NCBI RefSeq assembly: GCF_003478445.1
Contig: NZ_QUET01000007.1
Coordinates: 61,359-125,358, forward strand
Direction: 5' to 3'
Length of the DNA stretch: 64,000 nucleotides
Source of the DNA: Roseburia sp. AM59-24XD
Lineage (GTDB): Bacteria; Bacillota; Clostridia; Lachnospirales; Lachnospiraceae
Positions 27,323 through 35,824 of this stretch are shown here, piece after piece. The number at the start of each line of letters is the position of its first letter. Position 1 is the first letter of the stretch. Both the position numbers and the translations under genes were made by a program. Below the pieces are notes generated by a model, which saw only the letters and a list, made by a program, of their open reading frames with translations, ran no database searches and was not told the origin of the DNA.

Positions 27323-27370
27323 AAAACAAAACGGGCTTTCGATATTATACGAAAGTCCGTTTTGTTTTTT
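27323..27370. terminator. Strong bidirectional terminator
   Basis: A nearly perfect 19-base stem (AAAACAAAACGGGCTTTCG and its complement) flanked by T runs in both directions. It ends the DUF4321 gene and the converging decarboxylase operon. Confidence 0.92.
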
Positions 27371-27449
27371 AGAAATCAGAAGCCGGAGCATGTAAAATGC
27401 AGTCCGGCTTCTTAAAAAATATCAAATTATATCATATACAAACAGTGAA

Positions 27450-28874
27450 TTAGACCGGATAAGCCTTGCTGTCAGTATCCGCAGCAGCCGCATCGACCTT
27501 ATTCTGCTGTGCTTCACGGTACTTGAAGAACTCTGTAGCAACCTGTGGGAACAGTGCATAAGAAAGCACATCCTCATCCTGCTGCTTGTACTGAGCCATC
27601 TCCTTCTCGATATCTGCAAGCTGCGGCTTGATCAGATCGGCCGGACGGCAGGTGATCGGCTTTGTATCACCGATACACTTCTTCTGAACTTCTTTATCGA
27701 ATGGCTTAACAGTCTGACCAAACTCTCCGGAGAGAAGCTTCTTGGACTCTTTGGTAACCATCTTATAACGCTCGCCGGATACGACATTGAGCACTGCCTG
27801 TGTACCAACGATCTGTGAAGAAGGTGTAACAAGTGGTGGCTCACCGAAGTCCTTACGAACCTTTGGCACTTCCTCGAGAACCTGCTCGTACTTATCCTCC
27901 TGACCCATTTCCTTTAACTGGGAAACGAGGTTACTGAGCATACCGCCCGGTACCTGATAACGAAGTGTCTGGATGTTAACACCAAGTACCTTTGTATTCA
28001 TAAGACCTGTCTTTAATGCCTCTTCACGCATTGGACGGAAGTAATCGGCGATCTCTGACAGCTTGTCAAGATCAAGACCTGTATCATAAGGTGTTCCCTT
28101 GAATGCCTCAACCATAACCTCTGTTGCAGGCTGGCTGGTACCCATTGCGAATGGAGAGATTGCGGTATCAATGATATCGCAGCCTGCCTCTACTGCCTTC
28201 ATGTAAGTCATGGAAGCAACACCGGATGTGTAATGTGTATGCAGGTCGATCGGAATATCAACAGACTCCTTAAGAGCCTCAACAAGCTCGGTAGCCTTAA
28301 CAGGAACTAACAGACCGGCCATATCCTTGATACACAGGGACTTTGCACCCATGTCCTCAATTCTTTTAGCCATGTCTTTCCAGTAATCCAGAGTATAAGC
28401 ATCTCCGAGTGTGTAGGAAAGAGCGATCTGAGCATGTCCGTTCTCCTTATTGGCTGCCTTTACAGCAGTCTCAAGGTTACGAAGATCGTTCAGACAGTCA
28501 AAGATACGGATGATATCAATTCCGTTTGCGATAGATTTCTGTACGAAATACTCTACTACGTCATCTGCATAATGGTTGTAACCAAGAATGTTCTGACCAC
28601 GGAAAAGCATCTGCAGCTTTGTATTCTTGAAGCCTGCTCTGAGCTTACGGAGTCTCTCCCATGGATCCTCCTTCAGAAAACGAAGGGAGGCATCAAATGT
28701 AGCTCCACCCCAGCACTCTACTGCATGGTATCCGATCTGATCCATCTTATCAACGATCGGAAGCATCTGCTCTGTTGTCATTCTGGTGGCGATCAGAGAC
28801 TGATGAGCATCACGCAGAATGGTTTCGGTTATTTTTAACGGTTTCTTTTCGATAGATTTCTCTTTATTAGCCAT
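27450..28874 (-). CDS. oadA: Oxaloacetate decarboxylase alpha / pyruvate carboxylase-type carboxyltransferase subunit
   Basis: Carboxyltransferase that moves CO2 between oxaloacetate/pyruvate and biotin. The HMGL-like TIM barrel starts with ETILRDAHQSLIATRM (metal-binding Asp), and contains RIFDCLNDLRN, LCIKDMAGLL with the active Lys, and the metal-binding DLHTHYTSG. The C-terminal conserved carboxylase domain follows (about 300-440). There is no biotin attachment site; the carrier is the separate gene at 30055. Last gene of the five-gene cluster. Confidence 0.92.
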   Translation of the reverse strand: MANKEKSIEKKPLKITETILRDAHQSLIATRMTTEQMLPIVDKMDQIGYHAVECWGGATFDASLRFLKEDPWERLRKLRAGFKNTKLQMLFRGQNILGYNHYADDVVEYFVQKSIANGIDIIRIFDCLNDLRNLETAVKAANKENGHAQIALSYTLGDAYTLDYWKDMAKRIEDMGAKSLCIKDMAGLLVPVKATELVEALKESVDIPIDLHTHYTSGVASMTYMKAVEAGCDIIDTAISPFAMGTSQPATEVMVEAFKGTPYDTGLDLDKLSEIADYFRPMREEALKTGLMNTKVLGVNIQTLRYQVPGGMLSNLVSQLKEMGQEDKYEQVLEEVPKVRKDFGEPPLVTPSSQIVGTQAVLNVVSGERYKMVTKESKKLLSGEFGQTVKPFDKEVQKKCIGDTKPITCRPADLIKPQLADIEKEMAQYKQQDEDVLSYALFPQVATEFFKYREAQQNKVDAAAADTDSKAYPV

Positions 28875-28889
28875 GATTCTCCTCCAATT

Positions 28890-30037
28890 CTAAATTCCAA
28901 AGATTGCCATAAATACACCGGCTGCGACTGCAGTACCGATAACTCCGGCAACGTTTGGTCCCATTGCGTGCATCAGCAGGAAGTTTGTAGGATCTGCTTC
29001 CGCTCCGACCTTCTGGGAAACACGGGCTGCCATAGGAACGGCAGATACACCGGCAGAACCAATCAATGGGTTTACTTTTCCTCTTGTTACAAAGCACATC
29101 AGCTTACCGAACAATACACCGGAAGCGGTACCGATCGCAAATGCAATCAGACCAAGACCAACGATCTTTAATGTGCTGAGTCTTAAGAATGCCTCTGCAG
29201 ATGTGGAAGCACCGACAGAAGTACCAAGCAGGATAACAACGATGTACATAAGTGCATTGGATGCAGTCTCTGTGAGCTGTTTCACAACGCCGGACTCCTT
29301 GAACAGGTTACCAAGCATCAGCATACCTACCAGAGGAGCTGTTGTCGGCAGGAGCAGACATACAACGATCGTAACGATGATCGGGAACAGGATCTTCTCC
29401 AGCTTAGATACAGGACGAAGCTGCTCCATCTTGATCTTACGCTCCTTCTCTGTTGTGAAAAGCTTCATGATCGGAGGCTGGATGATCGGCACAAGTGACA
29501 TATAAGAATATGCCGCAACGGCGATCGGTCCCATATATCCGTCTGTTTTAACTTACCGCAGAGGAAAATGGATGTAGGACCATCGGCACCACCGATGATA
29601 GAAATTGCTGCTGCAGCTTTATCGTTGAATCCCCAGAGGATTGCGATCAGGTAAGCAGAAAAGATACCGAACTGTGCGGCAGCACCAAGTAAAAAGCTCA
29701 TTGGGTTTGCAATCAGTGGACCAAAGTCTGTCATGGCACCGACTCCAAGGAAGATCAGTGATGGCAGGATACTCCACTCATCGAGAATGTAGAAATAATG
29801 TAATAATCCACCAACGCCATTGGAGGTGTCTTCAGGATTTGCCATGATGTCCGGGTAAATATTTACCAGGATCATACCAAATGCAATCGGAACCAGCAAC
29901 AATGGCTCATATTCTTTTTTGATCGCTAAATAGAGAAATACACAGCCTACCAGAATCATCAGGTAGTTACCGGGTGTCAGCGTTGTAAACGCTGTCTGAC
30001 CGGCAAGATTCTCAAGCGTTGAGATAATATAATCCAA
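28890..30037 (-). CDS. oadB: Na+-translocating decarboxylase beta subunit (one frame break)
   Basis: Polytopic subunit that decarboxylates carboxybiotin and pumps Na+ outward. Family motifs: [45 protein letters not shown] and [16 protein letters not shown]. Two overlapping frames meet near 29546-29549. Adding one A to the run (TTAAAACAG to TTAAAAACAG, minus strand) gives [18 protein letters not shown] and one protein of about 382 residues, the normal size. TTG 30037 follows AGGAGGG. Confidence 0.88.
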
Positions 30038-30054
30038 AGTTATTCCCTCCTAAA

Positions 30055-30417
30055 TTAGTTCAAAGTTGCAAGTACAGCACCAGCCTCAACAGAATCTCCG
30101 GCAGCAACATCAATGCTTGCTACAGTACCGTCCTCCGGAGCAACAACCTCGTTCTCCATCTTCATAGCCTCAAGAATAAGAAGAACATCACCCTTCTTAA
30201 CCGCCTGTCCAACAGATGCCTTTACGGAAAGGATCTTTCCGGGCATCGGTGCATTTACCTTTACAGAACCAGCGCCAGCTGATTTAGCGGCTGCCGGCTT
30301 AGCTGCCTTAGGAGCAGCCTTTGGTGCACTTGCTGCTGCCGGTGCTGCAGAGCCTGTTCCCTCTTCCACAGTTACGTCATAAACAGTTCCATTTACTGTA
30401 ATTGTATAATTTTTCAT
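30055..30417 (-). CDS. Biotin carboxyl carrier protein of the decarboxylase complex
   Basis: A 120-residue free biotin carrier: N-terminal beta strand region, an Ala/Pro/Lys-rich flexible linker (about 24-48), and a biotinyl domain with EAMKMEN, where the central Lys is biotinylated. It shuttles carboxybiotin from the carboxyltransferase(s) to OadB. Gene order matches mmdC/gcdC-type carriers. Confidence 0.93.
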   Translation of the reverse strand: MKNYTITVNGTVYDVTVEEGTGSAAPAAASAPKAAPKAAKPAAAKSAGAGSVKVNAPMPGKILSVKASVGQAVKKGDVLLILEAMKMENEVVAPEDGTVASIDVAAGDSVEAGAVLATLN

Positions 30418-30460
30418 GATAATCCTCCATTAAATAAATTCATTCATTTGTTTGATATTA

Positions 30461-31183
30461 CTATCGACGGATAATTGAGCGAACAACAAGACCGTCTGCA
30501 CTCTCTGTCTCAGAAGCGGCCGCGATCGCTGCGGTGATGACTGCTACAAGTTCCAGATCATCAGTAAGATCCTCCGGCTCGGAAACCGGAGCTGCCGGAG
30601 CTGCGGCAACTGCTACAGGTGACTTATCAGCCTTACCTTTACCGATGAGACCGATAAACTTGAAGCAGCTGATCAACAGACTGATGAAGATCAGTACCAG
30701 GAATACGATAGACATACTCATGATCGTATTCAGTCCGGCTTTCTGCATTTTCTGACCGAGGGTCTTATATTCATCAAACTTGAATGAATAATTTCCGCTG
30801 TCATCGGTCTGGATCTGTCCGTCTTTGTCGAAGGTAAGACTTGCAAGAAGCTTATCTCCGCTCTCACAGAGAATGGTCTCTGTAACCGTTGCAGAATCTG
30901 TTGTGATCGTATACTCTGTTTTGATTTTCTTTTTCAGTCCCTTATACTGCTTTTTCTGCTTTGCATAAAGCTTATACTGTGCAAGGGTTGTCTCATCCAT
31001 CTGATCCTTGTAAGTGGCGATCGTTGAATCGAAATCGAATGAAAACCAGTTGTTTAAGAAACTGTCGGTCTGCTGCTCGAGAGTTTTCTTGTCGAAGTTT
31101 TCATTGCCACGGACCAAAGAACATCCGGATACCATCAGTACACAGGATAAAACACAGAAAAATAATAATAACTTTCTTTTCAT
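30461..31183 (-). CDS. OadG-like gamma subunit with an N-terminal lipoprotein domain
   Basis: The C-terminal half has one membrane helix (about residues 150-175) and a Pro/Ala-rich tail ending in DDLELVAVITAAIAA, as in OadG/MmdD subunits that stabilise the pump. The N-terminal 140 residues differ from a standard gamma subunit: a signal sequence with lipobox VSGC and an extracytoplasmic domain of unknown function. A role as gamma subunit is inferred from position and the C-terminal pattern. Confidence 0.75.
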   Translation of the reverse strand: MKRKLLLFFCVLSCVLMVSGCSLVRGNENFDKKTLEQQTDSFLNNWFSFDFDSTIATYKDQMDETTLAQYKLYAKQKKQYKGLKKKIKTEYTITTDSATVTETILCESGDKLLASLTFDKDGQIQTDDSGNYSFKFDEYKTLGQKMQKAGLNTIMSMSIVFLVLIFISLLISCFKFIGLIGKGKADKSPVAVAAAPAAPVSEPEDLTDDLELVAVITAAIAAASETESADGLVVRSIIRR

Positions 31184-31198
31184 AAATGTCTCTCCTTT

Positions 31199-32632
31199 TT
31201 AGATGGTTCCATGCTTCTTGCCGATTGGATACTCACTCTTAGTGAAAAGAAGCTCGAATGCAAAAATTAACTGTTTTCTTGCTGCTTCCGGAGCGATGAT
31301 GGAATCAACATATCCTCTGGCTGCAGCAGCCTGTGTGCCGGACTGTGCTGCGAATTCAGCAGCCTTAGCGGAAATATCAGCATCCTTATCGTCGGCATAC
31401 ATGATCTTAGCGGCAACCTGTGCATCCATCATACCGATGTTCGCATCAGGAAGGGCAAATACCATGTCAGCACCGATGTGCTTAGAGTTCATTGTGATGT
31501 ATGCACTGCCGTAAGCATTGCCTGTAATCAGGTTGACCTTTGGTACATCTGCCTCAGCAAATGCAGCAGTCAGAATTGCAGCCTTGGAAGCAATCGTCTT
31601 CTCTTCCTCAACCGTTGTAGCAAATCCCTCAACGTTTGTCAGTGTCAGGATCGGAATATTGAAGGCATCACATGTCTTAATGAAAGAAGCTGCCTTATCA
31701 CATCCGTCAGAGGTCAGGCGTGCCTCGAAACTCTCCTGCTCGCTTCCATCCTCGCCGTATACGGCAGTTCTGTTGGCAACGCAGCCGACTGTCATGCCGT
31801 CAAGGCTGATAAAGCCTGTTACCATCTCCTTGGCAAAGTCCCTCTTTAACTCAAGGAAGAAGTTGTTGTCGCCGAGATCCTCAAATGCTATTGCAGGATC
31901 CTTGATCTCATCTGCAAAGTCAGGTACAAGACGGTTTAAGTCATCCATGCACTCTTCCATGCCGCCGATCTCATTGTTATTCTCAGGGAGAATGCTTACA
32001 AGATCACGAAGCTCCGAAAGAAGGTATTCCTCACCGTCGCAGATAACATCCACAACGGAAGCGGTCTTCTGGAAATCTGCAGAAGCGGTATCAAGCTTAT
32101 CTGCGTAGTTACCCTCCAGAGTATTCGGAGAATTTACGAAAAGCTTACCGTTATTCTGCTCCATAAATGTAAAATCGCTCATGGCAGCCATAACAGCAAC
32201 ACCGCCGCCGCAGTTGCCAAAGATAGCGCTGATCTGTGGGATCACGCCGGAAGCCTTTGCCTTCATCTTGTAGATCTGACCAAAGCCTGCAAGGGCATCG
32301 GTAGACTCCTGAAGACGCATTCCTGCACAATCGATCAGTCCAATGACAGGAACCCCTGTCTTCATTGCCAATTCATAGATGTGTGCGATCTTCTTTGCAT
32401 GCATCTCTCCGATCGTACCATTCAGTGCAGATGCATCCTGACTGTATACATAGACAGGATTGTTCTGGATCAGTCCATATCCGGTGATGACACCATCTGC
32501 CGGTACAGATTTCTCCTCCATGTTGAAATCTGTGCTTCTCTTAGTGATTCCGGCACCGAGTTCAACAAAACTATTCTCGTCCACCAAAGACTCAATACGG
32601 TCTTTTGCAGACAAAGTGTTTGAGTTACTCAT
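31199..32632 (-). CDS. Acyl-CoA-type carboxyltransferase subunit (MmdA/PccB family)
   Basis: Crotonase-fold carboxyltransferase related to methylmalonyl-CoA decarboxylase alpha and propionyl-CoA carboxylase beta. Visible elements: LIDCAGMRLQES, FGNCGGGVAVMAAMSDF, the C-terminal NAYGSAYITMNSKHIGAD and MMDAQVAAKIMY. At 477 residues it is slightly shorter than MmdA. It is the first gene of the cluster. The CoA ester substrate cannot be read from the sequence. Confidence 0.85.
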   Translation of the reverse strand: MSNSNTLSAKDRIESLVDENSFVELGAGITKRSTDFNMEEKSVPADGVITGYGLIQNNPVYVYSQDASALNGTIGEMHAKKIAHIYELAMKTGVPVIGLIDCAGMRLQESTDALAGFGQIYKMKAKASGVIPQISAIFGNCGGGVAVMAAMSDFTFMEQNNGKLFVNSPNTLEGNYADKLDTASADFQKTASVVDVICDGEEYLLSELRDLVSILPENNNEIGGMEECMDDLNRLVPDFADEIKDPAIAFEDLGDNNFFLELKRDFAKEMVTGFISLDGMTVGCVANRTAVYGEDGSEQESFEARLTSDGCDKAASFIKTCDAFNIPILTLTNVEGFATTVEEEKTIASKAAILTAAFAEADVPKVNLITGNAYGSAYITMNSKHIGADMVFALPDANIGMMDAQVAAKIMYADDKDADISAKAAEFAAQSGTQAAAARGYVDSIIAPEAARKQLIFAFELLFTKSEYPIGKKHGTI

Positions 32633-32703
32633 GTTTTGACCTCCTATATAATAGTTATAATAAAAACAAATTTAGACCAAGTATAAGTGTATCTCTTTTG
32701 GGC

Positions 32704-32735
32704 AAAAATGGCAACCGTTTTTTCGCCATTTTTTT
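32704..32735. other. Hairpin between divergent genes
   Basis: AAAAATGGC pairs with GCCATTTTT, followed by T residues. It lies upstream of both the carboxyltransferase and the DD-carboxypeptidase genes, so it could be a leader terminator. Confidence 0.4.
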
Positions 32736-32814
32736 CAGAAATAAAAGAAAAAAGAATGATTTTGCCGTTTCCTCATATAATTAGGTAATTCTATATGTAT
32801 AACAGGTAAATACC

Positions 32815-34071
32815 ATGCAAAAAATCATTAGCATTCTCCTTCTTGGTTTCTGTATTTTTCTTTTGGCACAGCCCTTGAAACGCACATTAAAAGAGCAGGA
32901 AAACCGCTTTTTAACACCGAATCCGTCAGTGACAATACAGCCTGCCACACAGGTTCGTCTGACCGGCGCGCAGCTTGGCTCAAAGGTCGCCGCTTCTACC
33001 CCATCCGCCTTATATGCCAAAGCATACTGTGTGATGGATACGGCTTCAGGAAGGCTGCTTCTCTCGAAGAATGAACAGGAGCCAATGCCGATGGCAAGCA
33101 CAACAAAGATCATGACCTGCATCCTTGCACTGGAATCAGACAGGCTTGATGAATTTGTTCCGGTGTCCTCCTACGCAGCATCGATGCCGGATGTGCAGTT
33201 AAATATCAGAGAGGGCGAAAAATACCGTCTGCGCGATCTACTCTATTCCCTGATGTTAGAATCCCATAATGATACGGCAGTTGCAATCGCAGAATACCTC
33301 GGCGGCTCTGTCAAAGGCTTTGCTGACAAAATGAACGAAAAAGCCAGAGAGCTTGGCTGTGAGTCCACTAGCTTTGTCACGCCGAACGGACTAGATGATG
33401 AAAAACACTATACCACAGCAAAGGAGCTTTGTATGATCAGTGCTTATGCCATTCAGAACGAAGACTTTCTAAAGATCATACAGACGCCGCAGTATCAGTT
33501 TCAGGATCAGTCGGGGAAGCGCAGCTTTAACGTGAATAATCACGATGCGTTTCTTGGAATGTATGACGGTGCGATTGGCATTAAAACCGGATTTACCGCA
33601 AATGCGGGATACTGCTTCTGCGGTGCAGCCAAACGGAAAGGACGCACGTTAGTTTCGGCAGTGCTTGCCTGTGGCTGGCCGCCGCATAAAACATATAAAT
33701 GGTCTGATACGAAACAGCTGATGGATTATGGCTTTGAGGGCTTTCAGACCTGCGATATCCCGTTGGGACAGGATACCTTTAACCTGCCGGTTGAAAATGG
33801 ACGGCAGCATACGGTTTTAGTATCAGCTCTTTCAAAAGATACGGACAGCGTGCCGATGCCTCTTCGGATCGATGATGTGATCGAACTCAAAACATCACTT
33901 CCCGAGAAGCTGACGGCACCTGTCCGTGGTGGAGATATCATTGGATACAAAGAACTGCTTCTAAACGGAGAGATTCTGGAACGGATCCCGTTATGTACGC
34001 AGCAGGACGATGCATCCGTTGATTTTCCGTACTTATTCCGGCATGCGCTTAAAAGCGTTGTCTTTTCGTAG
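32815..34071 (+). CDS. D-alanyl-D-alanine carboxypeptidase (S11 family), third paralogue
   Basis: A secreted 418-residue DD-carboxypeptidase with an uncleaved or cleavable N-terminal hydrophobic segment. Motifs are STTK, SHN (Ser-His-Asn in place of SGN) and KTGFT. A C-terminal beta domain resembling PBP5_C ends the protein. Divergent from the decarboxylase operon. The ribosome-binding site is weak. Confidence 0.92.
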   Translation: MQKIISILLLGFCIFLLAQPLKRTLKEQENRFLTPNPSVTIQPATQVRLTGAQLGSKVAASTPSALYAKAYCVMDTASGRLLLSKNEQEPMPMASTTKIMTCILALESDRLDEFVPVSSYAASMPDVQLNIREGEKYRLRDLLYSLMLESHNDTAVAIAEYLGGSVKGFADKMNEKARELGCESTSFVTPNGLDDEKHYTTAKELCMISAYAIQNEDFLKIIQTPQYQFQDQSGKRSFNVNNHDAFLGMYDGAIGIKTGFTANAGYCFCGAAKRKGRTLVSAVLACGWPPHKTYKWSDTKQLMDYGFEGFQTCDIPLGQDTFNLPVENGRQHTVLVSALSKDTDSVPMPLRIDDVIELKTSLPEKLTAPVRGGDIIGYKELLLNGEILERIPLCTQQDDASVDFPYLFRHALKSVVFS

Positions 34072-34099
34072 CCGGATGTTTCCGATTACATGATTCCGA

Positions 34100-34237
34100 T
34101 TACTTGGAAGCACTGTCACTGTTCTCACCGGTATCAGCGTCTGTATTAACAGATCCTGTGTTGGAAAACTGAAAACTGAAGATCGTGATTCCTAAAATAA
34201 CAATACCTATAATAGCTAAAGCGATAGTTGTACTCAT
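34100..34237 (-). CDS. Small single-helix membrane protein (45 residues)
   Basis: Starts MSTTIALAIIGIVILGITIF, one membrane helix, then a polar Ser/Asp/Thr tail ending DSASK. A GAGGT lies ten bases before the ATG, which supports real translation. No family recognised. Confidence 0.6.
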   Translation of the reverse strand: MSTTIALAIIGIVILGITIFSFQFSNTGSVNTDADTGENSDSASK

Positions 34238-34333
34238 AATATAAAACCTCTTTTCCTTTTATTCTGTTTTCATGTTATAAATAAGGTGAAACAGGTACCA
34301 AAAGAAAACGGTCAGAAACTCACCGGTGGTACC

Positions 34334-34762
34334 CTATTGGAATAAAAGGTCTGCTTTCGCCCCATCCTTGTCGTGGATAAAACGTATGGCGGTTGCAAGC
34401 CGGAAGGTAGTAGATCTGTAAATGGCGGGGGTAAAATCTCTTCTGGAAAAAAAGGTACAGATAGAAAGAACAGCAATCGTGTAAAGAAGAGTCAGATCAT
34501 GCTGCTGTCTGCCGTCCTGTCTGAGCGTGACCGGACGCGCGTTACTCAGTCTCGGCTGGATCAGACGGACGCCAAGAAGCTCCGGGCTGCAAAGCTCCAG
34601 AGAACTGTTCTGGACAGTGGTGGTCTGAATAAGACTGCCGTTCGCAGAAAATTCCGGAGAATGTCCCTGTGGAAGTGAAGTTACATCCATGCCGGATGCA
34701 GAAACAATCATTACAAGGATCATGCAGATGATCAGCCAGTGCTGTTTATGTAATTGCTTCAT
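34334..34762 (-). CDS. Hypothetical secreted or membrane protein
   Basis: A 142-residue frame with a good ribosome-binding site (GAAGGAGG). It has an N-terminal hydrophobic segment (about 9-25), a polar middle, a second short hydrophobic stretch (about 93-104) and a C-terminal AIRFIHDKDGAKADLLF. No family recognised. It lies between the small protein and plsC on the same strand. Confidence 0.55.
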   Translation of the reverse strand: MKQLHKQHWLIICMILVMIVSASGMDVTSLPQGHSPEFSANGSLIQTTTVQNSSLELCSPELLGVRLIQPRLSNARPVTLRQDGRQQHDLTLLYTIAVLSICTFFSRRDFTPAIYRSTTFRLATAIRFIHDKDGAKADLLFQ

Positions 34763-34849
34763 GGGACATCCTCCTTCCTTTTGATAATGCTTATGTTGTG
34801 ATCCGCCAAATTAGTAATCTTTCTGCAGCTCAGGTATGGTACTTATCCA

Positions 34850-35590
34850 TCAGCAGCGGACGGCAAGCTCCGGCAGATTGCGTTCACCGAGCCGGACCGC
34901 CTTGCAGACGCGGCGGTATACAAGGTCGCATACCTCAACAGACTTCATATCCTTATAGTCCTCATAATAGAGTGGCTTCAGAAAATATACCTGTGTGTGG
35001 ACGCGGCGCAGGGAATTGAGATCATATACTTTCCAGGAATCCACGAGTGCAACAGGAACGATCGGCGCTTTCACCTTCATGGCACTCTTAAACGTACCCG
35101 GTTTAAACGGATCCACGTGGTTACCGTTGCGGTGCTTATAGCCTCCTGCCGGAAAAATAATGAACTTGCGTCCCTGTGCGGTCTCCTGGGAAACCTCATG
35201 GATGATCCGGGCTGCCTGACGGATATCGTGCAGCTTGATCCGCTTTCCTTTGACCAGATCGATAAACTGGCTGACAAGAGGCATATGGGAACGGGCGTCA
35301 TCCATTACCACAGAGCAGGGCAGCGGATGACCGTACATGATTCCGAGTGCGTCGTATTTGCCCTGATGGTTCGGAAACATAACATAACCTCCGGTAGCAG
35401 GAAGATTATCTCTGCCATAAACGGAGGTGGAGATCCGTGCGGTTTTCATCATCTGACGGATCATCTTCAGGTCATACTGATAACGGAACTCCTCGGAATA
35501 TTTGCGCTCCCTGACAGCATAATAGCCCGCTTGCGGGATCATCCATGCCCTGTGCAGGTTCCGTATTAAAACATATATAAAACGGAGCAA
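34850..35590 (-). CDS. 1-acyl-sn-glycerol-3-phosphate acyltransferase (PlsC family)
   Basis: Acylates lysophosphatidic acid to phosphatidic acid at the membrane. The catalytic H-X4-D motif is in FPNHQGKYDALG, and the second motif in FPAGGYKHRNG. A third block, KVKAPIVPVALVDSW, matches the family. It is 246 residues, starting at TTG 35590. Confidence 0.88.
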   Translation of the reverse strand: MLRFIYVLIRNLHRAWMIPQAGYYAVRERKYSEEFRYQYDLKMIRQMMKTARISTSVYGRDNLPATGGYVMFPNHQGKYDALGIMYGHPLPCSVVMDDARSHMPLVSQFIDLVKGKRIKLHDIRQAARIIHEVSQETAQGRKFIIFPAGGYKHRNGNHVDPFKPGTFKSAMKVKAPIVPVALVDSWKVYDLNSLRRVHTQVYFLKPLYYEDYKDMKSVEVCDLVYRRVCKAVRLGERNLPELAVRC

Positions 35591-35824
35591 TGTGCTTCAC
35601 TCTTTTCTAATGGTAAAATCATTTTGAAACAGCAGTGAATGAAGCCATTTCTTTTATATCATAATTTACCATATTAAATATTTTTTGGCAACTGTTGCAA
35701 AACGGAGACGGTACATATAAAATGATGCATGAACGAAAATCAGATCACAATGGATATCTTTTCCAAATGCTGTCGCATATTTGATGATTTATGGAGATAA
35801 ATAAAGATAAAGGAGGATGAATCC

